A stretch of DNA of 64,000 nucleotides from Plumapathes pennacea (lineage: Eukaryota; Cnidaria; Anthozoa; Antipatharia; Myriopathidae). Location: assembly GCA_964036295.1 (NCBI GenBank), contig OZ038463.1, positions 31,759,295 through 31,823,294 of the forward strand. Direction: 5' to 3'. Position numbers and translations under genes: made by a program. This document shows, one piece after another, positions 12,261 to 24,700 of the stretch; positions within the stretch are counted from its first letter, which is position 1; every line of letters begins with the position of its first letter. The notes beneath the pieces were generated by a model. The model made no database searches. It worked only from the letters and a program-made list of their open reading frames with translations, and was not told the DNA's origin.

Positions 12261-12342
12261 ATGACGAATTTCGTCGTTAATTTTATATACAGACGCGGAT
12301 GAATTATTGCAACAAAGAAGCGGTGAAGACATAAACATTACT

Positions 12343-12745
12343 TCAAACCTTATATACAGACACAAGATTTCGCCGTTAATTAACGGCGAGATTTTCTGTC
12401 TGTATATAGGGACACAAGATTTCGCCGTTAATTAACGGCGAGATTTTCTGTCTGTATATAGGGACACAAGATTTCGCCGTTAATTAACGGCGAGATTTTC
12501 TGTCTGTATATAGGGACACAAGATTTCGCCGTTAATTAACGGCGAGATTTTCTGTCTGTATATAGAGAGACACAAGATTTCGCCGTTATTTAACGGCGAG
12601 ATTTTCTGTCTGTATATAGGGACACAACATTTCGCCGTTAATTAACGGCGAGATTTTCTGTCTGTATATAGAGGGACACAACATTTCGCCGTTATTTAAC
12701 GGCGAGATTTTCTGCCTGTATATAGAGAGACACAACATTTTGCCG
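12343..12745. repeat. Left palindromic array, 7 full units plus 1 partial
   Basis: Palindrome cores begin at 12371, 12423, 12475, 12527, 12581, 12633 and 12687, with a broken one near 12737. The core is CGCCGTTAATTAACGGCG or the near-palindrome with TTATTTAA. Cores are joined by AGATTTTCTGTCTGTATATA and a short GGGACACAA-type link. Confidence 0.9.
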
Positions 12746-12824
12746 TTATTTACTTTGGAATACTTGGGAAGACACTTTTCTGCACACAGAGGAACGCAAC
12801 GTGTTTTTATTTTTGTATACACTG

Positions 12825-12965
12825 CGAGCAGTCCCTCCTTTTCCCTCTAAGATCGTGAGCAAGCGCCGAGAAGAAACGCGAAAGAGGGAGACTCCATTCA
12901 CCATGTTTTTTTTTTCGAGCACTCGCTGCACGATCTTAGAGGTCAAAGGAGGGACTGCTTGCAGT
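12825..12965. repeat. Foldback hairpin inside the Mutator-like element
   Basis: The left arm (GCGAGCAGTCCCTCCTTTTC and on to CTAAGATCGTG) and the right arm (CACGATCTTAGAGG to GGAGGGACTGCTTGC) are inverted copies of about 33 bp around a ~70-bp loop. It lies at the inner edge of the left array and may be a small nested MITE. Confidence 0.7.
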
Positions 12966-13378
12966 AATTCTTTATATAGACTAGATGCACAACATTTTTA
13001 TCTCGAGAACAAAACATTTCGCCGTAAAATTAAATTTGAAATCTTAGCCCGTCAAGTTTGGATGCCTGCGCAACCTTGAAAAATGGTCTATTTAACTATA
13101 TAACTACCATGATACCATGATCTTTACTTCGACTAATTTTGATTCACACGCAGACGCACTTGAGTCGCCCTAAATTCATTCGAGTAAAACGTTGGAACAT
13201 AAAGATAAGTCGTAAATGATTGGGTTCATGGAAAGTTTGAATTATGCACTCTGCCCAGCTGGTTCAGACGACAATCTTTTGACGATAAAAGGTCAGCGTT
13301 TGAACTGGTGCCAACTGTCACCCCTTATTTTGAAAACGGAATGGTAAACTACGCGTAAAAAGACAGTTTTTACATAAT

Positions 13379-14419
13379 TCATTTAACTAGAAGTCTGACG
13401 TCCGGGCTATTTATGGTGGGAATCCAATCTTCTTCTTCGGGTCTTGTTTCTGTCTCATGGAACTTCACTAGATAGCCCTTGTTTCTGTTGTATGCCACTA
13501 TTGTGCCTTTGAACCATCCCAGATAATTTGCCTTTCCGTCTAATTCTTCCTGGTACTCTACCTCCACTGATGCGTTTATCAATGCTCGACCTGTTTTCCT
13601 TTTTGGCCTAAAAAATGTGTCCAACCTGCGCCGCTTGTCGGGAGGTGTTTGGTCCATCACCGGCTCTACTTGAATGAGGCTGGACCGCTTTCTCTTTTTC
13701 CTTTGTGGGTTGCCTGCTTGACTTCGCACAGAGTACTCTGTGCTTATGTTTTGCTCTGTTGCGACCATTTTCACGGCGTGCAATCTGTCCTCAAGATAAA
13801 TGTTCCGCAAAAGGACAGATATGTTGCTGCAACCTTCTTTTATCGATTGCCTGTTCAACGATTCCACTGGATTGTTGGTATTGGGTGCGCTGTCCCACTC
13901 ATCAGTATCTCGCAATGTAAATGCTTTACAAAACATTCGTAGAATCCTCTCTCTGGTCCACCAATTCACCCAGTGTTCTGCTTTGTTCCAGTGAATAATC
14001 ATGACGTTCTGAAAACGATCGAAATTTTCAGCAGCCAGAAGATGTTGTGCTCGGGCTATAGGCTCTTTCCCACATAAGATACTAAACGTTAACATAACGT
14101 CCTCTTTGTTCGTTAGATGTTGAACCTGATATGCCAGGATCTGAAATGCATCAAATTCTTCTTTTGTGTTTGTCACAATGTTGTTCACCCGATTTATGGA
14201 CTGCTTCCAATGAAAACTGCAGCCTCTCAACAGTTTTTTAGTAAGATCTGCACCAATTCCGCTTTCGAAACCATTGTACTCTGCCTGGTCAAAATCAACC
14301 ATTATTTGGCGAAGATGTTTCCCATTTTTAAAGCTTGGGTAGAGTTTGTCCACGTGCTGGAACACCTGGGTAACTGCAGTCGAATACGAGTTTCCATCTT
14401 GTTTATTACAAACGCTGCA
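13379..14419 (-). CDS. Mutator-like (MULE) transposase, C-terminal exon
   Basis: The open frame runs from an acceptor (TATTACAG, minus strand, first base 14419) to a stop at 13379, about 346 codons. Near the start are [11 protein letters not shown] and [13 protein letters not shown], which fit the MULE-domain acidic residue and its C..H..Q block. [11 protein letters not shown] matches the usual late transposase motif. A basic stretch (RKKRKR, DKRRR) looks nuclear. The last ~65 residues ([20 protein letters not shown]) resemble a Tudor/agenet-like barrel. A stop lies just before the acceptor, so this exon cannot start translation from its own ATG. The upstream exons, with the first catalytic Asp, are not in the element. 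Confidence 0.75.
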   Translation of the reverse strand, partial: CSVCNKQDGNSYSTAVTQVFQHVDKLYPSFKNGKHLRQIMVDFDQAEYNGFESGIGADLTKKLLRGCSFHWKQSINRVNNIVTNTKEEFDAFQILAYQVQHLTNKEDVMLTFSILCGKEPIARAQHLLAAENFDRFQNVMIIHWNKAEHWVNWWTRERILRMFCKAFTLRDTDEWDSAPNTNNPVESLNRQSIKEGCSNISVLLRNIYLEDRLHAVKMVATEQNISTEYSVRSQAGNPQRKKRKRSSLIQVEPVMDQTPPDKRRRLDTFFRPKRKTGRALINASVEVEYQEELDGKANYLGWFKGTIVAYNRNKGYLVKFHETETRPEEEDWIPTINSPDVRLLVK

Positions 14420-14649
14420 CTGTAATACTTGTTAATTCCTTAGTCCTTATTGTCACGGAAACTGATTCAAATGCTATCATGTCAATGTCGTAATAATGAA
14501 GTCGGAAATTAGTTCATAAACAACAACAAACTTTTTTTTTCTTTTTAGTCAAGGGGTTATTACACGGCAGGGAGTGCAATATGGCGGCGTATTTTTACAA
14601 GTCGGTTTTATTTTTTCGTTTTTTCTCTTTTTCTCATTTGTTCGAGCCT

Positions 14650-15595
14650 GCGGCAAATCTCGCCGTTAAATAACGGCGAAATGTTGTGTCTCTCTATACA
14701 GACAGAAAATCTCGCCGTTAAATAACGGCGAAATGTTGTGTTCCTACCTATACGGACAATAAATCTCGCCGTTAAATAACGGCGAAATCTTGTGTCTCTC
14801 TATACAGACAGAAAATCTCGCCGTTAAATAACGGCGAAATGTTGTGTCTCTCTATATACAGACAGAAAATCTCGCCGTTCAATAACGGCGAAATGTTGTG
14901 TCTCTCTATGTACAGACAGAAAATCTCGCCGTTAATTAACGGCGAAATGTTGTATCTCTCTATATACAGACAGAAAATCTCGCCGTTAATTAACGGCGAA
15001 ATGTTGTGTCCCTATATACAGACAGAAAATCTCGCCGTTAAATAACGGCGAAATCTTGTGTCTCTCTATATACAGACAGAAAATCTCGCCGTTAATTAAC
15101 GGCGAAATCTTGTGTCCCTATATACAGACAGAAAATCTCGCCGTTAAATAACGGCGAAATGTTGTGTCTCCCTATATACAGACAGAAAATCTCGCCGTTA
15201 ATTAACGGCGAAATCTTGTGTCCCTATATACAGACAGAAAATCTCGCCGTTAAATAACGGCGAAATGTTGTGTCTCTCTATATACAGACAGAAAATCTCG
15301 CCGTTAATTAACGGCGAAATGTTGTGTCTCTCTATATACAGACAGAAAATCTCGCCGTTAATTAACGGCGAAATGTTGTGTCCCTATATACAGACAGAAA
15401 ATCTCGCCGTTAAATAACGGCGAAATCTTGTGTCCCTATATACAGACAGAAAATCTCGCCGTTAAATAACGGCGAAATGTTGTGTCTCTCTATATACAGA
15501 CAGGAAATCTCGCCGTTAATTAACGGCGAAATCTTGTGTCCCTATATACAGACAGAAAATCTCGCCGTTAAATAACGGCGAAATGTTTCGTCGGT
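14650..15595. repeat. Right palindromic array, 18 units
   Basis: Eighteen cores were counted, from 14661 to 15563, spaced 52 or 54 bp apart. Cores are CGCCGTTAATTAACGGCG or the near-palindrome with TTAAATAA. Linkers read GAAATGTTGTGTCTCTC or GAAATCTTGTGTCCC plus TATATACAGACAGAAAATCT, the reverse complement of the left array. Short frames across it (reading YRQKISPLINGEML) are repeat artefacts. Confidence 0.92.
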
Positions 15596-15687
15596 ATATA
15601 AGGATCATTCAGAAATATTTTTTGGCGATATTTTGTTTGCGTATGTATATATAGTTTATCACGAAATTCGCCATATTCATAACACCC

Positions 15688-15727
15688 GTTTTGTTCATCT
15701 CTGTTGTCCTGTACGCTGTACAGAAAG
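15688..15727 (+). pseudogene. Gene 2 signal-peptide exon, 5' end lost
   Basis: VLFISVVLYAVQK followed by AAAG|GTACG matches the signal exons of genes 3 and 4. The homology begins abruptly at about 15688. Upstream in frame there is a TAG and no ATG. Confidence 0.7.
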
Positions 15728-18700
15728 GTACGTTTCATACAAACTGTGGCGCTGCAGCTGCGCTAGGTGATGATTTCATTTGTTCCATAGCCCATTATAG
15801 ACGGTCAAGAGAAAAAGGAAACAAAATGTTCAATTCCCTCAGTCATGCTTTTCTTTCTACGGTTCGGACGACGCATGTTTCTCACAGACTTCTATCGTAT
15901 AAAAGCGCTGACTGAAGCTAATGATCGATTCTAAAGACACCTGTAACGTTCAAAAGTGCTGTTTCTAATCTTGAGCTATTTCGAAACTACCACTGAGGCT
16001 ACGAACATGTCCCCTTCGATATTGCCATTTCTCATCTTGTTCAGCATTAATGTGACAGTGATTTTCTTGAATTGTGTGTGACGTCACAAGTTGATCTCAA
16101 AGCCGGTATGCAATGTTAAAGGCCTCTACAGGCTGGTGAGATAACGATTAGTGACTGTAAAAGTTGTTCCAGTCACGAACGCCCACGACGCCAACAAGAA
16201 GTTATAGGAGAGCCACGCAACATTATAAATTTGTCACGAAGACAACACTGGAGCGGAAAGAGTTCGAGACAAAAATCAAACTGTTGTAATTCAACCTGAG
16301 GCAAAACTGCACGCTTCCGTTTGGAGTTTTCCGCGTTCCAATCTGCCCATCAATTTTTTTTTAAATCTTTAACGAAATAGATATCCAAGCAGAGTCCTAA
16401 TTGAACGTTGCCAGGTTTAATGCCCTTTAAAAGCATAGTGCAAACAAAAACAGTAGCGTATTGTATTTCGCATCTCAACGGAAGTCGCAGCTACCGCCAC
16501 GGACAAAACTGTTGACACATTCCCCCCTCCCCCCATTCAATGCTGATGAATTTAATCTTAGCAACCTTGGTCTTCCGTCAAAGTCTTACCGGGACTCTTC
16601 CAGTAAACCTTTCGTACATCTCCCGTGTAGGAAGCGGTTCTTGAATTGCAATTTATGTTGCTTTCCAGGGCACGGAGCGGCACAACACCAATTTAATGTC
16701 GTACAGTTCGCAAAAGGTGCTCCTATTTCTTAATTGTAAACATGTGTACTCACATAACCATCTTTATGAAATGTTGGCAGTCGTCCATTTTCTGAGTATC
16801 AAAATCCGATATAACTGAATAAGGTACTAGCCGTCCTATAAACTAATCTGACTTTTCTGCCTCTGGCATCCCAAAATAGACTAGCTACAACTAGCCTTTA
16901 GAACTGCGTTCAACCCTCGCATTTAACAAAATAGGAGGCTTTATATGACTCTTAGCTTTGACATAATTTACTTCTTGCTATTTTGTACTCGGACAACAAC
17001 GCCGGGACAAAACTGTTGACACACAGTCCCCCCTCTTTGATTTCAATGTTGATAAATTAAATATTTGGCAACGGGTTTCCGTCAAAGTCTTACCGGAAAC
17101 ACAGCATGGTAGTTTTGACAAAAGTACAAAATTTAAAGCATGTGTCAACACATTTTGTCCGCCATTGTTGTCTGCGGCATATTCGAAGGATTCTAATCAC
17201 GGCTGGTAGGCTCAGTTCGTGTCTACACTATTATTGTCTCAATCTTCACTGCGAGAAATGAGCTGCTTAACAGCGGTCTGCTTGGTATGAATGACAGAGG
17301 TGTAAACTCCAAACCATTAGCACAGTCGGTGTGCCGATAATCACTTTGTCCTGAATTAGAAATTGTAATTTTAGCCGGCAATCGTACTCTGGGGTGCCTT
17401 TCTCACTCTACAACAGAAGTCGCGCTTATGTGGCGAAAATTATCAGTCGGCATCTAACGAAAGAGCTTGATGCCCAGTAAAAAAATCTGATTAGTTTCCG
17501 GCAGTCACAAACAATTTCATTGATTTGACTTCACTTCCGTGCAATATTTCCTCACAAAGATTCGCGCCGAAACACGCACTTCCTGAGAACATTACAGTGG
17601 TCAGGTAGTCGCCGAAACACTCAATGAATGGTTTCTATGCACCGCAATCAAAAAGCTATAATATGTCCGTTCAATCTCTTCCCTGTTATGTCACGTTATC
17701 GAGTTTTATGACTGAATCAGCTGCTAGCAGACAATGTGCCGAATCGAAAATCAATTTTTGTAAATCCTAATTTCAAATTAGATACTGAAGCCGTTATCAA
17801 AACCTTACAAAAGACTGTTTCAAGTTTAGTTATCAGTGAAAAATGTCCCGCGGTATTAATTCAATAACAGTCGATTCAATCAAGCTCATCCACATCAGGC
17901 AACTCTCAGCTGTCATGAAATCAGCATGATAGTATCCAGTTCCTGTTTTAGGAATAAAATTACATTCGGGGGGCATTACTATTTTACGCGGGAAGGACAA
18001 GAGGCAGGATTGAGAGGGTTAGCGAATCACTTGTGTAGTGGTATAATCGGTTGAGGGTAAGCTATTGCTATTTCAGTTAATCCGCGAGATTTATTTGGGC
18101 CGAATTCCCGTGTGTACGTTCTGGCCACATGTTTGGTTTTGTGGCGGGATCTTGCTCTGTAATTGTTTAGCTGCAAATTTCAGGATGGGTAGATATATTA
18201 GTTTAGACTTATGTTTCTTGAAGTATGGCTCATAGCTTTAAAAATTATATGTTCAAGTGATTGTGGCTCTTTTTGTGTGACGGCCAGATCCGTTCAATCG
18301 GTGGTTTTGAGCGAACCATATTACTGCGAGATCACCTCGCGAACGAAGGCCAGGGTACTTGTCAAAGGTCTAGCCCTCGGCCCGCGTATAGTATTATCTG
18401 ATCACAACATGGTTACTTGTAAACTCGCGCAGGCCCAAAGGTTTATATAGTCATAGCGAAAGATTAAGTTTAATTTTCAAAAATGATCGATGTTTGGACA
18501 TTGCAGGCAGCTTTATGAAATGTATTTTACTCATTGCGGCAAATGAAATGGTTTAAAGCTAAATTAAGCTTTGTTAGGAGAACACAAGACAAAACTCCGG
18601 GCATACTCACACAGAAAGTACAAGAGCATTAACTCGTACGTGGTCGTTTGAGTCTTTGATCAATTATAGGGCGAAGTATTTATAATTTGATTGAAGTTTT

Positions 18701-21700
18701 GTCGAGAACTCTACTGGTGTTTTTAGTGGTGTTTGGGGGTTTTAAGTTGAACCGCAACCTTGTGCGAAAAAAAGAGAACACTTTGGCTTTCAACCGGCTA
18801 CTATTACTGCGAAATACTATAATTTCGGATACATATTTTACGACTTCGGTTATTACCTGACCTGGCAGAATCTTAGTGCAGCAATGTTCTGAGGAAGTGT
18901 GTGTTTCGGCACGAATCTTTGTGAAGGAACATTGTATGGAAGTGAAGTCAAATTCAGGTAAAATAGCTTGTAGCCGTCCAGTTTCAGCAGTCTTCTTGTC
19001 GTTGCGATTGTAACTCCAACAAAACAAGTAAGATCTCGCCTGTGCGAAGTAAACATCTCGGCTTTTTTTGGACCAAATTTCAGCCATTTGGGATCTTTCT
19101 ATTACTACCTGACTAGACAGAATCTTAGTTGCTGCAATGTTCCCAGGAAGTGGATGTTCCGACACGAATCTTTGGGAGGGAATATTACACGGAAGTGAAG
19201 TCAAAATCAGGTAAAACCGTTTTTGTAGTGATTGGCTTTTTTCCAAGACTGATATACGCTTCAATCTTGCTTATCAGCTTATTTTGGTAGGATAAAAAGT
19301 TGTCAATTTTAATACTCGGCGACGGACGGCTACTTTAAATTTGCGCAATAGCTTAGTGTATCAGCCCATTTGTCGAAGAAAAAATGACAAACTTTGAAGA
19401 GACTCAAAAAATACAGCAAAACAGCCCCAATGCTCAGTGAATTCTTGATATCCGGTTTTCACAAAGCAGCTCAGCAGGCTGGCGTTTGCCCCACGGGAAA
19501 CATTCTCACCCCAAGGATCGAGGCGCTTGCGTGCTGTTTTGCTTACACCTTTGTTCGCCGCAGTTAATTGGGATTAAAACAGCTTGGTTAGCAACGGGTA
19601 CTTACGGCTCAACCCGGCTGCGGCTCCTCATGTCGGGGCTATGTTACTCGAGACTAAAGTTCCGAAATTCAATGACATAGGGGGAATGTTAACAGCTCTC
19701 TTTCAAAGTTTATCGCAAAGCCCCTTGCGAGGTCCCTTAGCAGCCTGATGCTTAGCTTTTCAGTTATACAGCTCACGGTCCATTTGCGTGCAATTTTAAA
19801 TTTAGGAAGAATAGCACCCGAAAAAAGCATTAACCTGCGCAGCTAGTGGTCTTATTGGATGCAAGTGAAACACCGCGCGTTCGGTCGCAACACCTCCCCT
19901 GCCCCCACGTCACTTTGTTGCTAAGTCTCCCTTCCTTCGAAATGCAAAATGGCGGCGTTGCGGCCAAGCGTGTGTTTCACCGGCTTCCATTAAAATCGCA
20001 GGCTAGGAAAAGCACTGCAGCTGATGGTTTTGTCCGCTTAGAAAAGTGTTCCTTCCCCTTTTATAACATAGTCACGATACAAGCCGCGCGCTGATTGGTC
20101 GAAAACCGTGGTTTGCCAGAGTATAAACCACACTTACCCGTGGTTTATAAGTTATAAACCACGCTTACGTCATCCTCTGGCAAAAAAGAGAAAATAATGC
20201 GAGAATGGAGTCACCAATGCCCAACTTCGAGATAAAATTTGGCTTTAAGTGAAGGCACCGTAGTGGTAGTAGTACGGTTCACCGTGAATCGGTAAAGAAC
20301 GTGACCTCATCAAAAAGCACTTCAACAGTTTGGAGAGGGAAAATCTATGTCGAAGAACGGCAAGTTTCTTGTCAGCGTCGTGGAAAGCGACTCGGTTTAA
20401 GCACTGTCCCTAAGTACAGCATACTTGGGAGTCACAATTACATCAGTGGGTTGTTTGAATGAAGTTGAATGCTTCAACAAGGAAGGAGAGAGCAAATCAT
20501 TCAGTTGAAGAAGATCAGCCGTGAGCAATCACTGAACATGAACGGCGAAGACAGACGAACAAACGTGTTTGTAGTGATGCAAGAGAAAGAATTTCCGACG
20601 ATGTGACTGAAAAAAATGATTGAAGAATTTTCGGACGGACTTCAAATGATTGTACTACGAGGTATATGAGTCAAGAAATCGGTAAGTTTTCATTCACACA
20701 AGTTTCGAGTCAGCCGTTGGAGCATTTGTTGATTCCCTTCAAATTTGCATTTGATGCCCTAGCCGACTGTACGATTTCATGTACTTGTAGTCCAAAGTTC
20801 TACAAGAAATATAGTTCTTTACTGTGAGATGTTGTCTAATTTTATAGAACAGACGGCCTGGTTGAAAAATTGAAGCGAAAATGTACTGACTTGGCAATTC
20901 GGACCGCCGAGCCGTTTAGGAGAATCTGTTTTTTCATCGCTGTTAGCATTCCAACATTTTTGATGAATACAGACAGTTTTATTGTGAAAGTTTTGAAGTT
21001 CTAAGTTATAAAACAAATAAACCAGCTTCAAGCGTGCTCCGTTCAGAAATAAAGCACTTAGCAAGTGCCGAGAGCACTCAAGAAGTGGGGAAAAACGCTC
21101 GCCTTCGGCTCGCGTTTCTCCCTACACTTCTTTCGTGCTCTCGTCACTTGCTGCGTGCTTTATTTCTGAACGGAGCACGCCTGAAGCTGGTTTATTTGTT
21201 AATTATTCTTGTTTGTTAATCAGTGTTTCTTGTTTTGATTTTTGCTGTGTTCTTTTTATTAGCGCAAACTGTATCCCAAACGGCAACAGGATGCGGCCAC
21301 GGAACAAAGTAAGAGGAGTTTAATTCTCATGATTGCTGGATGAAGGATGTATAGCTTGCGTAAAACTTTGTTTAGCTCAGTGCTCGAAAAAGTCTGGCCT
21401 ATCCTCGCAAGACTATAACTCTAACTATAACTTTTTAACTATATTTGCTTGTGTATATTTACTTTTGTTTCTTGATGTTCCTTTACCTCTTGATAGGCTG
21501 AAAAGGCTACTTTGATCAGCTGAGCTTTCTTGGGCAACCTTATTTCCATATTAGAAAATAATGCGATAATCACAGATATCCCCTCGACCTGTAGGTGGGT
21601 TTGCGGGATGCGGGATTCTTCTATATTTTCCGGGCGCGTTCCTTTGGGACTGTTCCGTCTATCCCTATTCCGGAGTACACAGTAATTGTACGGTGGCCTA

Positions 21701-24700
21701 CAAGTTCAAAACAAAATACTTACTTTCAAAACAAAATACTTTCCTTCAAAACATTGTCCATCCCGTTCATTTCGTTCACATCCGGGACCTCGCACAAAAA
21801 ATATTTTTGTCTTCAGAAAAAAAAAAAGTATTTTGTTTTCGAAAAGAATAAATTGTTTTAGAAGAAAGTATTTTGTTTTGAAAAATATATATATATTTAT
21901 TTTTTTGCAACTATGGGTCATCGTATAATTGTGTTCTTTTGGGACCCATTCTGATTCCAGAATGAATGGAATTAATAGCATTCCGTCTATTCTGCTCCAC
22001 CTGTCAACAGAATGGACGGAATACGGTTTATTTGGAATGGACAATATTGATGCTTCTGTTTGTGATTTTATTATATAAGTAAGGCTTGCACAGCTAGGCA
22101 AGTGATATTGATCCTGTTTCTCCATATAAACGATGCCTCAGGAAACATATGTACCTCAGCACGAAAATAGTTATGCAAAAATAGCACTAGGATAAAGTTT
22201 TGGAGATTTTTCATGACAAACACACTTGAAATTGGCAAAAATTTCACTATCGGAAATTTGCGTGTTTGACCATTTATTTTTGTGCCCTGCTAGACAATTT
22301 CTGAGAAGAAAGGATCCTCTTTACGACAAAGTTTAACTTCTATGGAGTATGCGCAATATGTATTTAATGCGCACACAAGGCTTCCTTCTCCTCGGAAGTT
22401 TTGTTTAGCAAGGTGGCATGCCTGAGGTTTTGTTTCAACCGGTCATTCTGGGGTGTGCTGTTGTTCTGGAAATACTGGATTTTACAATCTCGTCCTGAAC
22501 TGATTTTGTGACGAAAAGCCAGTTGATGTCACAATTCTTATCGACAAATACATTCATTAAATCAGGTGTGCTTTGACGAGACGAGTTAGAAGCCCCCGTA
22601 TTCTATCATTCCTTGACTGCGTCCCATACACGCAAAAATTTTCGAAGGAAGGATACTGTCAAAAGGTGCTAGGGAACAGGATGGTCTATGGGACTGCGGA
22701 CCGACTGGCTTATAACGAAAATAGTCTTAGAAAATACGAAGCTGCTGTTGCTCTAATAAAAGAGCTGGTTAGTACGCCAATCGAGGGCAGCAAAGATATC
22801 ATGATAGAAACACCTTCAGGTGAAAATCGTGTACGCCTGACTGAAAGATGTGTGAAACTGGTTGATGCCATGTACTGCCACGCATATTTCCCACAATGCC
22901 GTATTTCGTCTAATCCCCAGCCAGTTTGCAGAGAGGCCTGTGAGAGAATGAACTTTCATGTTTGTAAAGAAGTATTTAAGCTTCTTCAAAAGTACCGCAA
23001 CGAAAGGTCTGACAATTATTTAGACTGGAGAGTTCTTAACTGCACCACGATGCCAACACAGAATTTGTCCAACTCAGAACACCAAGGAGAACAAGAGTGC
23101 TATAACCCAGATGAAATCCAAGGTACGAGGCATAACTCCCGGGAAGAATGGGAGGGGGTACTTCTCCCAATTTTAAGCTGGGATGTGCCGCACGGCTCTG
23201 CAAACCCTTACCCTATGTCAGACCAAATGTACAAATTCAGATCTGACTCCAAAATGCGTATCCTATAGGAAGCTTGCATAACTCCATTATCCTATTCCCA
23301 GACCAAAAAGACAAAATGTAAACTCTATTTCAGACCAAATATGTCAAACTAAAATGCTTGAAAACGTTACCGGCCTATATTGCGCGGTGCATACTTATTT
23401 GGTTTATACATAGGAGTACCCCCCTCCCCTCCCCCCAAGGGACGTTACTGTGTAATAGACAATTAGCCCCAAACAGTTAGTCAAATCAGTCAAGTCAGCT
23501 GGTCAGTCAGTATAAACCTGAATCTAGAAAGAAAACGGTTTATAACTCAACCTCTCATAGACTGTTTTCGTAGTGAAGAAGCATGCAAGAAAACAAACTA
23601 ACCATGTTTGTTAGTCAGCGGAACGAAACACCACTTAATTGTGGTGACGCTGGAGTGTTCTTACACACTGCTAAATCAATTGGTCGGTTTATCAAAGTCG
23701 GAACACATTGGAAATTCACCAAAAAATGTTTTCGTATAAATCTTTGCGTTTGGTACTGTAATTACTTTGACTTTGGTTTGTGATATAGTCATCAGAGACC
23801 CGCTCTATATAAATTGTAATTTTGATATCAGAAGCAAATAATGTGGTCAGAGGAATAACTTGCTTATTGTTTTTAATTACAACAGATCAACTGGACAAAC
23901 TGACTAGTACAGGTAACGTTTATTAGTAAATAACGTGATTGCGTTTACTCGCTGAAAATTCTTTTTGATGTGTATCTTTTGGCTGGAAGTTTCCCCAACA
24001 TCTCGCTCATATCATAAGCTACAACTGTTGTTGATAAGTTGGCCCAGTTTTCTTTAAATTTTCAATTCTGGGATAGTAAATATACTTTAATGGTGGAGGA
24101 GGGATACATAACCATTGAATCTGTGAGCTGAGAGCCGTTTGGGATACTGAGTCTCACATAATTTTGTTTAGGATTGTAGTTTATATGTGGACCTTTAATC
24201 TAACGAGTGGGTGCCATGTGACTCACAGTGTTGTATTAGGTTCTCTATATTGAAATACACTGTCTTTATATTTGGTTACGTTTTAAATATACTCTAAATG
24301 AGGAATGATGTACCCATAGTAAACGCTGTTTGAGACGTTTTAACTACTAAGCTCAAAATATCAATTCTCTCAACATTACCATAATTATAAGGTATTTTAC
24401 AAGTGATGAAATGAGAACTGATGCCTAAATCAGCGTTTATGTAACCATAGTGTCAAATGCCAAGTTCCCTGCACTGTATCATTTATTATATTTGGCCAAT
24501 GAGAGACTAGAACGAACAAATTGATTACTTTTGGGAGGATTAATTGGTGACGTGATTGACATTTCTTAGCTCTATGTTTAGAAACTGAAAAGCTCAATTA
24601 AATATACTACAGGGGACTTTAGCCTACAAAATAAAATGTACAAGTCGTTAACTTCTGTACTGTATTACCAACTTTTCATAGACTGCTATTTCGGAATCGG

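Larger units (their letters stand above)
12262..15600 (-). mobile_element. Mutator-like element with palindromic tandem arrays as inverted ends
   Basis: The left array (12343-12745) and right array (14650-15595) consist of the same 52-54 bp unit in opposite orientation. A transposase exon lies between them. Decayed units extend the left side (12262-12300, and 12966-13040 inside) and the right side (15600-15680). Long inverted ends made of tandem units recall foldback and some Mutator-type elements. The upstream transposase exons are missing, so this copy is probably not autonomous. Confidence 0.7.
15728..21262 (+). other. Gene 2 intron 1: mixed repeats
   Basis: No gene is supported. The start (to ~16.1 kb) matches the beginning of intron 1 in gene 3. 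16.44-16.49 and 17.16-17.23 kb match gene 4 near 57.0-57.13 kb. GGACAAAACTGTTGACACA occurs at 16.50 and 17.01 kb with related flanks. 19.64-20.06 kb is a block conserved upstream of exon 2 in genes 3 and 4. Confidence 0.5.

Noticed and set aside
13649-13994. Plus-strand frames of 64-97 codons over the transposase
   Set aside because: They are antisense shadows of the longer minus-strand frame that has recognisable transposase motifs.
14839-15045. 68-codon frame with repeated YRQKISPLINGEML units
   Set aside because: It is one frame of the palindromic array; the same peptide appears on the other strand at 12586-12822.
12360-15600. CRISPR array, because of regularly spaced palindromic units
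   Set aside because: Spacers are not unique: the linkers are themselves repeated. The setting is a eukaryotic genome with a transposase between inverted arrays.
23123-23268. CRD frame reading on past the donor to 23268
   Set aside because: The extension lies in the MITE-like repeat. All four copies have a good GT donor at the same place and homologous downstream exons in phase.
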